Counted from the stretch's first letter, positions 1 to 8,134 are shown. The stretch: 10,445 nt of DNA from Planctomycetota bacterium (GCA_017303565.1 JAFLCM010000043.1:1-10445); one strand, 5' to 3'. Made by a program: numbers and translations. The notes: generated by a model not told the origin, from the letters alone.

Positions 1-1199
1 ATGTACCGCGCCTCGGTGCCCTTCGGGTCTTCCTTCGTGGAGCCCTCCTTCGTCGCGTCCGCGCCGGGCGCGCCCACGCTGTCGGACCCAGCGCTCAGCG
101 CCTCGCCCGAAGCGACCAGCAGTTCGCCGAAGTACATCCGGTACACCACGCCGTCGTCGCAGGTGACGCCCACCTCGCCCTCGTTGGCGAGGAACTTGTT
201 GTCTTGCGTGGCGAAGAAGCCCTTGCTCACCATCCCCATCAGGTCGAGCGAGTTCAGTTTGACCCCGCCGCCCGGGCCGCCGGATTCAAAGTACTTGACC
301 ACCTTCTCCGGCTTGGGACGCACGCCCAGGATCTTCATGGTCCGCAGCGCCCCGACCGCGTTGTCGATCGGAGCCTCATTGGGCGTCTCGCCCGGTTTCG
401 GGCCCCCGCCCGGCTGGGCCGTGAACGTCCACCGCGGCGGCGTCGGCGCGGGCGCATCCGGGCTGGCCGGCGCGGGCGGCGTCGTCTCCTCCGCCTTGCG
501 GATCGACACCGTCTCGGTCGTCACCTTCGTGCCCGCCTGCTCGTCGATCTGGTAGCGGTCAACCTCGAACCCCACCACGTTCGCCCCGCCGATCTTCAGG
601 ACGTCCGTCTGCACCCAATCGCTGAACTTCGACGTGATCGCCTTGGTGAAGTTCACCGCGTACACGCGGTTCTTCCCCGGCACCCGGGCGTACACCTGCC
701 CGCCCACCGACCCGCCCTCGACCGCCTTGCCGATGATCAGGTCCGCCAGCGTTTCGCCCGCGGCGTTCCGCAGCGTCACCCGCGTCCCGCGCCCCGACAG
801 CGGCGCCTTGTCATCGTCGGGCGCCAGCACGCCCAGCACCTGGTGGTCGGACGCCTTGTCGGTCCGCACCGCGTCCTTCTTCAGCCCGATGAACGCCGAC
901 GCCGCGCTCGACATGTTCGCCTGCGCGTCCGCCGGGTAGTTGTGGTGCGACGGGATCACCCACCGCGCCCCGTCGAACTGCACCTTGAAGGGCGTCAGCG
1001 TCGCCGTCGCGTCGTCGTACGACAGCACCTCGAGGCTCTTGGCCGCGAGGGGATCGGTGAAGGCGGGGAAGAACATCTCGCCCTGGTCGCTGAACGCCGC
1101 GTCGGTCACGGGCTTCGGCGCCGACATGTACGCCGCCCCGGCAAGCCCGGCGGCGATCACGAGGGCGGCGGCGGTCTTCGCAAAGTCATTCATGCTCAT
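1..1199 (-). CDS. DUF4340-type membrane-anchored extracytoplasmic protein (3' end outside window)
   Basis: The frame stays open from the ATG at 1199 to the window edge, giving 399 visible codons and no stop, so the C-terminus is missing. Residues about 5-27 are one hydrophobic segment (AAALVIAAGLAGAA), read as an N-terminal anchor or uncleaved signal. The rest looks extracytoplasmic: a beta-rich first part with the 'F.GARWVIPS' and 'LIIGKAVEG....VYARV' pattern typical of DUF4340, a Pro/Ala linker at about 238-256, then a second alpha/beta part. DUF4340 proteins usually sit beside Gld-type ABC permeases and have no proven biochemical role. The start lies 47 bases after the stop of the permease/GldG gene on the same strand, suggesting one transcript. 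A weak GGGAACGAG stretch precedes the ATG; a second ATG lies two codons downstream. The family call rests on pattern and context, not a profile search. Confidence 0.8.
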   Translation of the reverse strand, partial: MSMNDFAKTAAALVIAAGLAGAAYMSAPKPVTDAAFSDQGEMFFPAFTDPLAAKSLEVLSYDDATATLTPFKVQFDGARWVIPSHHNYPADAQANMSSAASAFIGLKKDAVRTDKASDHQVLGVLAPDDDKAPLSGRGTRVTLRNAAGETLADLIIGKAVEGGSVGGQVYARVPGKNRVYAVNFTKAITSKFSDWVQTDVLKIGGANVVGFEVDRYQIDEQAGTKVTTETVSIRKAEETTPPAPASPDAPAPTPPRWTFTAQPGGGPKPGETPNEAPIDNAVGALRTMKILGVRPKPEKVVKYFESGGPGGGVKLNSLDLMGMVSKGFFATQDNKFLANEGEVGVTCDDGVVYRMYFGELLVASGEALSAGSDSVGAPGADATKEGSTKEDPKGTEARY

Positions 1200-1246
1200 C
1201 GCTCGTTCCCAGATTCAGGTGATGCCCAGTTCAATCGCCCGGCGGA

Positions 1247-3898
1247 TCAGCGCAGCCGCTCCTTCGCCACCCCAGCGCTCTCCATCCGACGCCGGTTCGC
1301 CAGAACCACGCCCGCCAGCAAGAGCGCGGGGATCGGCGGCAGCGCCACCGCCGCCGCCCGGATGCTCATCTGCGTCCGGTCGATCTCCTCCTTGGCCTTC
1401 ATCCGCGCCTCGAGGATCTCGGCCTGCTTCGCGTCATTGATGGCGGCCGTCTGTACGTCCAGACGGCGCTGCTCCGCCTCGCGGACGCTCTCGGACATGA
1501 TCCGCTTCGTGGACTCGTCCATGTCCGTGCGCTTGTTGATCTCGTCCACCTTGGTCTGCAGGTTGGCCTTGGCCTTCTCGAGTTCCGAGTCCGCCTTGTC
1601 GTTGGCCGCGTTGATCGCCGCCAACTGCGACTTCTGCTGGTCGGCGCGGGCCAGGTCCAGCCGCTCCAGCGTCCGGTGCACCGGGCGGCGCTTGCGGAGT
1701 TCCAGCAGCGACTGGTCGCCGGCGAGCGTGTCCACCGCGTTCAGGACGAACGTCACGTTGTCAAACTGCAGGTCCGCCGCCCCCTGCGCCCGCAGGTTGA
1801 AGAACAGGTCGCTCACGCAGTCAAGGTCAGCGACGAACACCGCGTTCAGGCCCTTCGAGGCCCCCTCGCCCGTGCCCGCCGGGGCGCTGATGCGCGCCGC
1901 CAAGACATGCTGCCCCGCGCTCTTCATCGGGCGGCGCGTCGGGTTCAGCCCCGCCACCCCGAACGGCGTCCGCTGCAGCATCTGCGAATAGTCCACCAGC
2001 CCCGTGACCGGGCTTGACTTCAAGAGAGGCGTGAACACCAGACCCGCCGGCGCCTGCGCGGCCTGCTCCACCACCCCCGTGCACATCAACGCCACTTCCT
2101 GCAGCCCGCTCGTGATCGGGTCGGTCGAACCGAAAGCGTCGGGCGTCCCGCTGCCCTTGCCCACGAACACGAACTCCCGAGGGATGTCCGCGAACTGCGG
2201 CCGCGGGTTGTACGAGTCCCACACGATCTTGTCCTTCGGGCTGCTGATCCCCAGCGCCGCGTACAAGGGCGTCAGGTCCGCCTTGGGCGCCTGGTTCGGC
2301 TGCCGCTGGAACGCGTTCATGCTCCCCCGCGGCTCCCCCGTCGACAGCGCCGGGTTCACCAGCGCCAAGGGGTCCTCGAAGATCAGCGCCGCCCGACCCG
2401 CCTTCACATAGTCCACCATGTGCGTCAGTTCCTCGTTCGCCAGCGTGCTCGCCTGCGCCACCACCAGGAGGTCCACCTCCGCCGGCACCGGCTGGCCCTT
2501 GCTGACCCGCGTCACCTCGTACTGCTTCCGCAACTCCTCGACGATCGGCCAGTCACGCCCCGGCGTGAACGTCTGGTAGTTGAACTCCCCGAACAGCTGC
2601 GCCTCGGTCTCCAGGACCCCGACCTTCTTCCGCCCCGCAAGGCTCACCCGGTTGATCGACCGCGCCAGCTCGTACTCCACCGGCAGCCCCTTGTTCATGA
2701 ACGGGATCACGAACTGCTCGGGCCCGCACGTGAACGCCACCCCCATGAACACCTCGCGCACCCGCGGCTCCGGGTCCTCCGGCGCGGGCGGCACCTGCTG
2801 CGGCGTGATCCCGAACGTCCGCTGCGCCTCCCGCGCCGCGTCCGTGAACGCCTCGGCCTCCACCACCCGCGTCACCACCCGCCCGCCGCTGGTCGCTTGC
2901 ATTTCCCGCAGCAGCCCCAAAAGCGTGTCCCGCGTCTGCACGAAGCCCACCGGCACGTCGTTCGACACGTACGCGGTCACCAGTACCGGGCGATCAGCGC
3001 TCAGCGCCATCACCTGCTTCTTCGTCTCCGGAGACAGCGACCACAGCCGCTCCTGCGTCGCGTCCGCCCGGGCACCCAGCCGCGAGAGCAGCACCACCCC
3101 CGCCCCCGCGATCACGATGAACGCCGCCCCGCGCACGAACGCCAGACCCGTCCGGGTCCCCCCGGAGGTCGAACCCGCCCAGTGACGACGGTTCACGATG
3201 AACGTGTTGGCCCACAGCCCGATCGCCGCGATGCCCACGAAGTACCCGATGTTCTCCAGGCTCACCACGCCCCGACCGAAGTCCTCGAACCGCTCCCGGA
3301 ACGACAGCGCCGTCGCCGCCCGCTCCCACACCGTCCCCGGCATCAGCCCCGCCAGCCCGCCCAAGGACACCACCAGCCCGCACAGCAGCGCCGACACGAT
3401 GAACGCCAGCGTCAGGTTCCCCGTCACCGCCGAGCCCACCAGCCCGACCGCGATCAGCGCCGCGCCCGCCAGGAAGTACCCCAGGTACGTCGACGCCACC
3501 ACCCCCAGGTCCGGACGCCCGAGGTACCACAGCACCGCCAGATGGCTCAGCGAGAACACCAGGCTCACGCTGTAGATCGACAGGCACGCCAGGTACTTGC
3601 CCAGGACCAGTTCCCGGTCCCGCGCCGGCAGCGTCAGCAGAAGCTCATCCGTGCCCGTCTTCCGCTCCTCCGCCCAAGAGCCCATCGCCACCGCCGGCAC
3701 GATGAACAAGAGCAGCACCGGGAACCACGTGTTCAACTGGTCCAGCGTCGCGAGGTTCCGGTCGAAGAACCCCGGCAACCAGAACGCCGCCACCGCCGAC
3801 AGGAACACGAAGATCGTGATGAACACGTACCCCGTCGGGCTGCTGAAGTACGACGAGAGTTCCCGCTTCACGATGGCTCGGATGATGTGCGATTGCAT
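1247..3898 (-). CDS. Fused ABC-2 permease (GldF-like) and GldG-like substrate/auxiliary domain protein
   Basis: 883 residues from the ATG at 3898. A TTG at 3916 would add six residues, but the sequence after the ATG (MQSHIIRAIVKRELSSYFSS) matches the usual GldF start, and neither start has a clear ribosome site. Residues about 1-240 are an ABC-2 permease with six likely membrane helices (about 23-44, 58-74, 101-125, 135-156, 162-186, 216-235) and the cytoplasmic 'WAEERKTGTDELLLTLP' loop of this family. A seventh helix (about 253-274) leads into an extracytoplasmic GldG/PF09822-type region opening with 'LWSLSPETKK'. A charged, probably coiled-coil stretch of about 105 residues (741-847) precedes a final helix (848-867) and an arginine-rich tail. 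In Flavobacterium, gldF and gldG are separate genes; here they are one frame. The substrate is unknown. It lies 94 bases downstream of the ATPase gene and should pair with it. Confidence 0.9.
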   Translation of the reverse strand: MQSHIIRAIVKRELSSYFSSPTGYVFITIFVFLSAVAAFWLPGFFDRNLATLDQLNTWFPVLLLFIVPAVAMGSWAEERKTGTDELLLTLPARDRELVLGKYLACLSIYSVSLVFSLSHLAVLWYLGRPDLGVVASTYLGYFLAGAALIAVGLVGSAVTGNLTLAFIVSALLCGLVVSLGGLAGLMPGTVWERAATALSFRERFEDFGRGVVSLENIGYFVGIAAIGLWANTFIVNRRHWAGSTSGGTRTGLAFVRGAAFIVIAGAGVVLLSRLGARADATQERLWSLSPETKKQVMALSADRPVLVTAYVSNDVPVGFVQTRDTLLGLLREMQATSGGRVVTRVVEAEAFTDAAREAQRTFGITPQQVPPAPEDPEPRVREVFMGVAFTCGPEQFVIPFMNKGLPVEYELARSINRVSLAGRKKVGVLETEAQLFGEFNYQTFTPGRDWPIVEELRKQYEVTRVSKGQPVPAEVDLLVVAQASTLANEELTHMVDYVKAGRAALIFEDPLALVNPALSTGEPRGSMNAFQRQPNQAPKADLTPLYAALGISSPKDKIVWDSYNPRPQFADIPREFVFVGKGSGTPDAFGSTDPITSGLQEVALMCTGVVEQAAQAPAGLVFTPLLKSSPVTGLVDYSQMLQRTPFGVAGLNPTRRPMKSAGQHVLAARISAPAGTGEGASKGLNAVFVADLDCVSDLFFNLRAQGAADLQFDNVTFVLNAVDTLAGDQSLLELRKRRPVHRTLERLDLARADQQKSQLAAINAANDKADSELEKAKANLQTKVDEINKRTDMDESTKRIMSESVREAEQRRLDVQTAAINDAKQAEILEARMKAKEEIDRTQMSIRAAAVALPPIPALLLAGVVLANRRRMESAGVAKERLR

Positions 3899-3992
3899 AG
3901 TGGAGTTCGTGCTCAAAGTGCTTGTCGTGAAAGGTCGATGACCCGGAAGGCGCCGGAATCCCCGCCGCGCGGAACGAACGCGGACCCCGCGC

Positions 3993-4772
3993 CTACTTCT
4001 TCGCTCCCGTCAACTGCTGGAAGCGCTTCTCCATCGCCGCTTCGTCGCCGCCCAGGCTCGACACCGGGCCGTCGTGCACCAGCCGACCCTGCGAGACCAT
4101 GATCACCCGCGACGCCATCGCCTGCACCTCCCGCAGGATGTGCGTGCTCAGCAGGATCGTCTTGGTCTTCGACAGACCACGCAGGAGGTCGCGCACGTGC
4201 TCCACCTGGTTCGGGTCCAGCCCCGCCGTCGGCTCGTCCATGATCAACACGTCCGGGTCGTGCAGAAGCGCCTGCGCCATCCCCACCCGCTGGCGATAGC
4301 CCTTCGACAGCTTCCCCGTCGGCTTGCCGATCACCTCGCCAAGACGGCACTCCCCGACCACGAAGTCGATCCGCTGCTTCAGCCGCGACCCCGTCAGCCC
4401 CCGCGCCTCCCCGTAGAACTTCAGGATCCCCAGCGGCGTCATCTCCGGGTACAACGGCCCGTTCTCCGGCAGGTACCCCACCCGCCGCGCCACCCCCATT
4501 CGGTCCTGCGCCACGTCGATCCCCGCGATCAGCGCCCGCCCGCTCGACGGCGCCATCGAACCCGTCAGCAGCTTCATCGTCGTGCTCTTGCCCGCCCCGT
4601 TCGGCCCCAGGAACGCCACCAACTGGCCCTTGGGGATCGAGAACGTCACGTCGCGCACGGCGTAAAAGTCGCCGTACATCCGCGTCAGCCCCTCGGCCCG
4701 GATCATCGAGTCCGAGGCCGATTCGGGCTTGGCCTGCTTCTTCTGTTCCGGTTCGCTCAGCGTGCTGGTCAT
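3993..4772 (-). CDS. ABC transporter ATP-binding protein, GldA/NatA type
   Basis: 259 residues and complete as an ABC ATPase. Walker A is GPNGAGKS at 56-63, the signature LSKGY at 155-159, Walker B VLIMDE at 175-180 followed by PTAGLDP, and the switch histidine is H211 in 'STHIL'. The Q-loop position reads 'YLPENGPLYPEMT', with Glu where many families have Gln, as is usual in GldA and related ABC-2 exporter ATPases. I chose the ATG at 4772; an ATG at 4706 just before 'IRAEGLTRMYG' is also possible because the first 22 residues are low-complexity and Lys/Glu-rich. The frame is open further upstream to 4970, but that extension crosses two GC hairpins and looks unlike the family. The next gene on the strand is the permease/GldG fusion, so this subunit probably powers it. 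Substrate not deducible. Confidence 0.95.
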   Translation of the reverse strand: MTSTLSEPEQKKQAKPESASDSMIRAEGLTRMYGDFYAVRDVTFSIPKGQLVAFLGPNGAGKSTTMKLLTGSMAPSSGRALIAGIDVAQDRMGVARRVGYLPENGPLYPEMTPLGILKFYGEARGLTGSRLKQRIDFVVGECRLGEVIGKPTGKLSKGYRQRVGMAQALLHDPDVLIMDEPTAGLDPNQVEHVRDLLRGLSKTKTILLSTHILREVQAMASRVIMVSQGRLVHDGPVSSLGGDEAAMEKRFQQLTGAKK

Positions 4773-4907
4773 GGTCGTTTCGTGAAGGTCAGGAAGGTCC
4801 GGTCGCCAGGCACCAAACAAATATCGAACATCAGCGCTGCCGCGGTTCGATCCGCGCCCGTCACCCCACGGTGCCGCCGCGCGGGCGGAAAGGTACCGCT
4901 CAGCCGC

Positions 4908-4958
4908 CGGGCGGGGCAAACCGCCCGATCGCGCCTCGACGCTCGCCCGAGGCGAGCG
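4908..4958 (-). terminator. Two GC hairpins after murC
   Basis: Reading the minus strand past the murC stop, CGCTCGCC/GGCGAGCG (4940-4947 and 4951-4958, triloop) is followed by CGGGCGG/CCGCCCG (4908-4914 and 4921-4927). Both are perfect, and no T-tract follows. They may slow or end murC transcription ahead of the ABC operon in this 227-base gap. The only AT-rich patch near the ATPase start (about 4814-4828) shows no good promoter pair. Confidence 0.35.
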
Positions 4959-4999
4959 ACCCTGATTCACACCTCAACCCCGCGCGCTCGCAGCCGGGC

Positions 5000-6592
5000 C
5001 TACTTGCCGAACCCCGCCCCCGCCTCCAGGTAACCCTTGGCGATCTGCCACACCGGGCCCGCCCCCATGACCACCAACAGGTCCCCCGGGCGGCACAGGT
5101 TCTGGAGCTGCTCCACGATCGCCTCGAACGGGTACAGGTGCATCGCCTGAATGCCCCGCTGGCGAAGCCGGTCGACCAGGTCGGCGCTGCTCACCCGGTT
5201 CCTCTCGATCTCGCTGTCCCGCACAAAGTAGATGTGCGGCACGATCACCACGTCGGCCTTCGAGAAACTCTGGGCGAACTCCTCCAGCAGGAACCGCGTC
5301 CGCGAGTGCTGGTGAGGCTGGAACACGCAGATCAGCCGCCCGCCGCGGTCCTCGGGCCGCTCGAACTCCCGCAGCGCCCGCAGCGTCGCGTCGATCTCGG
5401 TCGGGTGGTGCCCGTAGTCGTCGTAGACCCGAACCCCCGAACGCGCCACCCCGCCCGGGTTCTTCTCCCCCAGCAGTTGCATCCGACGGTCCACCCCGCG
5501 GAAGTTCGCCAGCGCCGCCGCCGCCTTGGCGGGCTCGGCCCCCAGCCGGATCGCCGCCGCCACCGCCGCCGCGCTGTTGTACGCCATGTGCTGCCCCGGC
5601 ACCCGCAGCCCCCAGGACGCCATCACCTTTCCCCGGTGACGCAGCGTCGCCGTCCGCGACGGCTGATCGAACGACACGTTCCAGTCCGCCTCGGGCGCGA
5701 ACCCGATCGTCTCCACCTCGCACGCCGCCCCCGCCGTCACCTCGCGCCGATGCGCCCCGTCGTGCCCGATCAGCAGCCACCCGCCCTCGGCGGCGGGGGG
5801 GATCAACCGCGCGAAGTCCCGGAACGCCTGCACCACCGCGTCCAAGGACCCGTACACGTCCAAGTGGTCCGCCTCCACGTTCAGGATCAGCCCCATCGAC
5901 GGGAACAGGCTGTGGAACGAGCGGTTGAACTCGCACGATTCCGCCACCAGCACCCCCGGCTGACCCGCCCGCGGCCCCGATGGGATCGCCTCCGAACCCA
6001 GCCTGAAGCCGACGTTGCCCCGTGCCCCCCCGGGGACGCCGAACGACGCCCCGCCCCCGCCGGTTACACCCGCCGGTTCGCCCAGTTGAGCGCACGTCGC
6101 GCCCACAATCACGCTCGGGTCCAGCCCCGCCTGCGTCAGCGCGTATCCCAGCATCGCCGTCGTGCTGCTCTTGCCGTGCGTGCCCGCGACCCCCACGCCC
6201 GTCCGCCCAAGCATGCACCGCCCGAGTGCCTCGGCGTACGAAAGCACAGCCAGCCCCCGCGCCGTCGCCGCCATCATCTCCGGGTGGTCCGGGCGCACCG
6301 CCGCGGACGCCACCACCAGGTCGCACGCCTCGGGCAGCCCCGGCTTCGTCTGGTTGTACGAAACCTTCACCCCCTGCGCCGTCAGCTCCCGCGTCAGATC
6401 GGACTCCTCCCGGTCCGAGCCGCTCACCACCGCCCCGCGCGTTCGCAGCAGCCGCGCCAGCCCCGACATGCCCGACCCGCCGATCCCGATCAGGTAGACA
6501 TGCTTGCCCTTCACGTCGAAGGTGCGCGACGCGGGGTTGGAGACGCTGGTCTGGCCCATGGTTTCAGGCACGCTCGGCGCGATCGTAGACAT
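5000..6592 (-). CDS. murC: UDP-N-acetylmuramate--L-alanine ligase
   Basis: Cytoplasmic Mur ligase that adds L-alanine to UDP-MurNAc using ATP, the first stem-peptide step of peptidoglycan synthesis. 530 residues. Visible motifs: GIGGSGMSGLA at 36-46 (nucleotide-sugar domain), the ATP loop GTHGKSST at 137-144 with K141, VAESCEFNRSF at 216-226 and NVEADHLD at 238-245 (catalytic centre), DDYGHHPTEI at 391-400 and FQPHQHSRTRF at 424-434 (C-terminal domain), then VVMGAGPVWQIAKGYLE near the end. It is longer than the usual 450-490 residues. The excess lies in an N-terminal tail of about 25 residues and a Gly-rich insertion at about 171-212. The ATP loop has GKSST where GKTTT is more common. The start at 6592 follows GGGGAAG directly, a tight spacing; an ATG at 6559 is the alternative. 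No other mur or fts gene is adjacent. Confidence 0.97.
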   Translation of the reverse strand: MSTIAPSVPETMGQTSVSNPASRTFDVKGKHVYLIGIGGSGMSGLARLLRTRGAVVSGSDREESDLTRELTAQGVKVSYNQTKPGLPEACDLVVASAAVRPDHPEMMAATARGLAVLSYAEALGRCMLGRTGVGVAGTHGKSSTTAMLGYALTQAGLDPSVIVGATCAQLGEPAGVTGGGGASFGVPGGARGNVGFRLGSEAIPSGPRAGQPGVLVAESCEFNRSFHSLFPSMGLILNVEADHLDVYGSLDAVVQAFRDFARLIPPAAEGGWLLIGHDGAHRREVTAGAACEVETIGFAPEADWNVSFDQPSRTATLRHRGKVMASWGLRVPGQHMAYNSAAAVAAAIRLGAEPAKAAAALANFRGVDRRMQLLGEKNPGGVARSGVRVYDDYGHHPTEIDATLRALREFERPEDRGGRLICVFQPHQHSRTRFLLEEFAQSFSKADVVIVPHIYFVRDSEIERNRVSSADLVDRLRQRGIQAMHLYPFEAIVEQLQNLCRPGDLLVVMGAGPVWQIAKGYLEAGAGFGK

Positions 6593-6600
6593 CTTCCCCA

Positions 6601-6616
6601 GATCGGCGCTCCGATC
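6601..6616 (-). promoter_or_regulatory. Hairpin directly upstream of the murC ribosome site
   Basis: GATCGG (6601-6606) and CCGATC (6611-6616) form a perfect six-pair stem with a four-base loop. On the minus strand it ends just before the GGGGAAG preceding the murC ATG at 6592. It could affect access to the start, but stems of this size occur by chance at this GC content. Confidence 0.25.
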
Positions 6617-6658
6617 GCCGCGCGTCGAGTTTCCCCGCGCGGGTCACGGGCCTTCGGT

Positions 6659-6681
6659 GGCACGGGTCTCCGACCCGTGCC
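6659..6681. repeat. Perfect 10-base palindrome with three-base spacer
   Basis: GGCACGGGTC (6659-6668) and GACCCGTGCC (6672-6681) are exact reverse complements around TCC. It lies between the aminotransferase stop and the murC start. There is no T-tract on either side, so it is not a standard intrinsic terminator. The form resembles short palindromic repeats scattered between genes in many planctomycete genomes; whether it recurs cannot be seen in one window. Confidence 0.55.
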
Positions 6682-6771
6682 GACGGGAGCGAACATCCCT
6701 CATCAACTGCCGACCGCGCTCCGCACCCCCCAAAGGCCCGCTTCGGCTGCAGTTCACCCGAACCCCGGGAG

Positions 6772-7977
6772 TCAACGCCCCCGCGCCGCCGCCAGCCGCC
6801 GCCCCGCCTCCTCGATCGTCTCCAACTTCTTGCAGAACGCCCAGCGGATCAGCCCACGCCCCTCCGCCTTGTTCTCGTAGAACACGCTCGGCGGGATCGC
6901 CGCCACCCCCACCTGCTCAATCAGGTGCTTCACCAGCGCCACGTCGTCCGCCAGCCCCAGCCGCGACGACACCGCCGAGTGGTCCGCGTACACGAAGTAC
7001 CCCCCCTCTGGCACGCGGAATCGGTACCCCTCACGCTCCAGGATCGCGCAAAGCGCCGCCCGCCGCGCCCGGAACTCGTCCCGCGTCGCCTCGTAGAACG
7101 ACGCCGGCGACCGCAGCGCCGTCACCGCCGCGTGCTGCATCGGCGTGCTCACCGCGAACGTCAAAAACTGGTGCGCCGCCCGGATCGACTTCGTCAAACC
7201 CGCCGGCGCCACCGACCAACCGATCTTCCACCCAGTCAGACTGAACGCCTTCCCCAGGCTGTTCAGCGTCACCGTCCGCTCCCACATGCCCTCCAGCGAG
7301 GCGAAGGGGATGTGCGCTCCCTCGTACACGAGGTGCTCGTACACCTCGTCGCTCACCGCTACCAGCCCTTGACGACGGCACACCGACGCCACCCCCTCCA
7401 GTTCCGCCCGCGTCCACACCCGACCGGTTGGATTGTGAGGCGAGTTCACCACGATCAGCCGCGTCCGCTCCGTCACCGCCCGCTCCAACTCCGCAGGGTC
7501 GTACGTGAAATCCGGGCCCCGTAGCGTCACGAACCGCGCCGTCGCCCCCGCCATCGCCACGCACGCCCGGTAGGAGTCGTAGTACGGCTCGAACAGGATC
7601 ACCTCGTCACCGGGATTCAGCAGCCCCAGCATCGTCGCCGCGATCGCCTCCGTGCAACCGCTCGTCACCGTCACGCAGGCGTCAGGGTCGGCGTCGATCC
7701 CCGCCCGCTCGCGGAAACACCGCGAGACCTCCGCGTTCAGCGCCGGAAGCCCCAGCATCCGCGCGTACTGCCCGTGCCCCGCCCGGATCGCCTCGATCGC
7801 CGCGGCTTTCACGTGCTCGGGCCCATCAAAATCCGGGAACCCCTGCGCCAGGTTCACCGCCCCGTGCTGCACCGCCAAACGAGAAATCTCGGCGAAGATG
7901 GTGGTGCCGAACGGCCCGAGCGATCGGCTGGCGGGCAGGGCGGATGGCACGTTGGCTTCGGAAGTGGGGGGCATCAT
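6772..7977 (-). CDS. PLP-dependent class I/II aminotransferase (kynurenine/methionine transaminase-like)
   Basis: 401 residues, fold-type I PLP transaminase, cytoplasmic. Visible family marks: NLAQGFPDFDGP (42-53), characteristic of the kynurenine/glutamine transaminase K and YbdL methionine aminotransferase group; SPHNPTG with the cofactor-contacting Asn at 182; SDEVYEHLVY with D210 and Y213; the Schiff-base lysine K243 in SLGKAFSLTGWKIGW; and R378 in LIRWAF for the substrate carboxylate. The length is normal and nothing key is missing. The gene begins with two ATG codons in tandem (7977 and 7974) behind GAGAAAG. Substrate preference cannot be read from sequence; methionine, glutamine, kynurenine or aromatic amino acids are all possible for this subgroup. 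It lies 179 bases upstream of murC on the same strand, with a perfect palindrome between them, so co-transcription is uncertain. Confidence 0.93.
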   Translation of the reverse strand: MMPPTSEANVPSALPASRSLGPFGTTIFAEISRLAVQHGAVNLAQGFPDFDGPEHVKAAAIEAIRAGHGQYARMLGLPALNAEVSRCFRERAGIDADPDACVTVTSGCTEAIAATMLGLLNPGDEVILFEPYYDSYRACVAMAGATARFVTLRGPDFTYDPAELERAVTERTRLIVVNSPHNPTGRVWTRAELEGVASVCRRQGLVAVSDEVYEHLVYEGAHIPFASLEGMWERTVTLNSLGKAFSLTGWKIGWSVAPAGLTKSIRAAHQFLTFAVSTPMQHAAVTALRSPASFYEATRDEFRARRAALCAILEREGYRFRVPEGGYFVYADHSAVSSRLGLADDVALVKHLIEQVGVAAIPPSVFYENKAEGRGLIRWAFCKKLETIEEAGRRLAAARGR

Positions 7978-8006
7978 GGGCTTTCTCGGTCGCGGACGAC
8001 CGGTCC

Positions 8007-8055
8007 GGAACCGCCTTTTTCACCACGGGAACGCGGTTCCACCGCCTTCGGAACC
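8007..8055 (-). promoter_or_regulatory. Three-arm alternative hairpins in the aminotransferase leader
   Basis: GGAACCGC (8007-8014) pairs perfectly with GCGGTTCC (8033-8040). The GGTTCC part of that second arm (8035-8040) can instead pair with GGAACC at 8050-8055. The two stems exclude each other. The region lies in the untranslated leader of the aminotransferase, downstream of the TTGACA, and could be an attenuator-like switch or a repeated protein-binding site. Confidence 0.35.
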
Positions 8056-8068
8056 ACGTTTTTGTCCC

Positions 8069-8074
8069 TGTCAA
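8069..8074 (-). promoter_or_regulatory. Candidate -35 element for the aminotransferase
   Basis: A perfect TTGACA is read on the minus strand about 95 bases upstream of the aminotransferase ATG. No good -10 hexamer lies 16-18 bases downstream, so this is only suggestive. Confidence 0.25.
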
Positions 8075-8085
8075 GCGGTTTTTTC

Positions 8086-8114
8086 TTCGGCTTCCGCTGG
8101 TTTTGTCGTAGACT
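8086..8114 (+). promoter_or_regulatory. Candidate promoter for secreted copy 1
   Basis: TTCGGC at 8086-8091 and TAGACT at 8109-8114 (four of six matches to the -10 consensus) are 17 bases apart, downstream of several T-tracts. The -35 match is poor. Support comes from a similar arrangement ahead of copy 2. Transcription would start near 8121, giving a leader of about 250 bases. Confidence 0.3.
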
Positions 8115-8134
8115 ACGGGTGGAGACAAGGAAGT

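Noticed and set aside
4841..4856. tRNA T-arm look-alike: CGCGG-TTCGAT-CCGCG
   Set aside because: The loop is six bases rather than seven, and no acceptor-stem partner, anticodon arm or D-arm lies upstream. It is a chance inverted repeat in the spacer before the ABC ATPase.
4773..4970. N-terminal extension of the ABC ATPase to 4970
   Set aside because: The extra 66 residues are low-complexity, cross two perfect GC hairpins and have no counterpart in the family; the ATG at 4772 fits family length.
204..6880. Long rightward open frames at 204-1991, 2420-4102 and 4871-6880
   Set aside because: They lie opposite well-supported leftward genes (DUF4340, GldFG fusion, ATPase, murC), are full of Arg/His/Pro as antisense frames of GC-rich genes are, and match no family I know.
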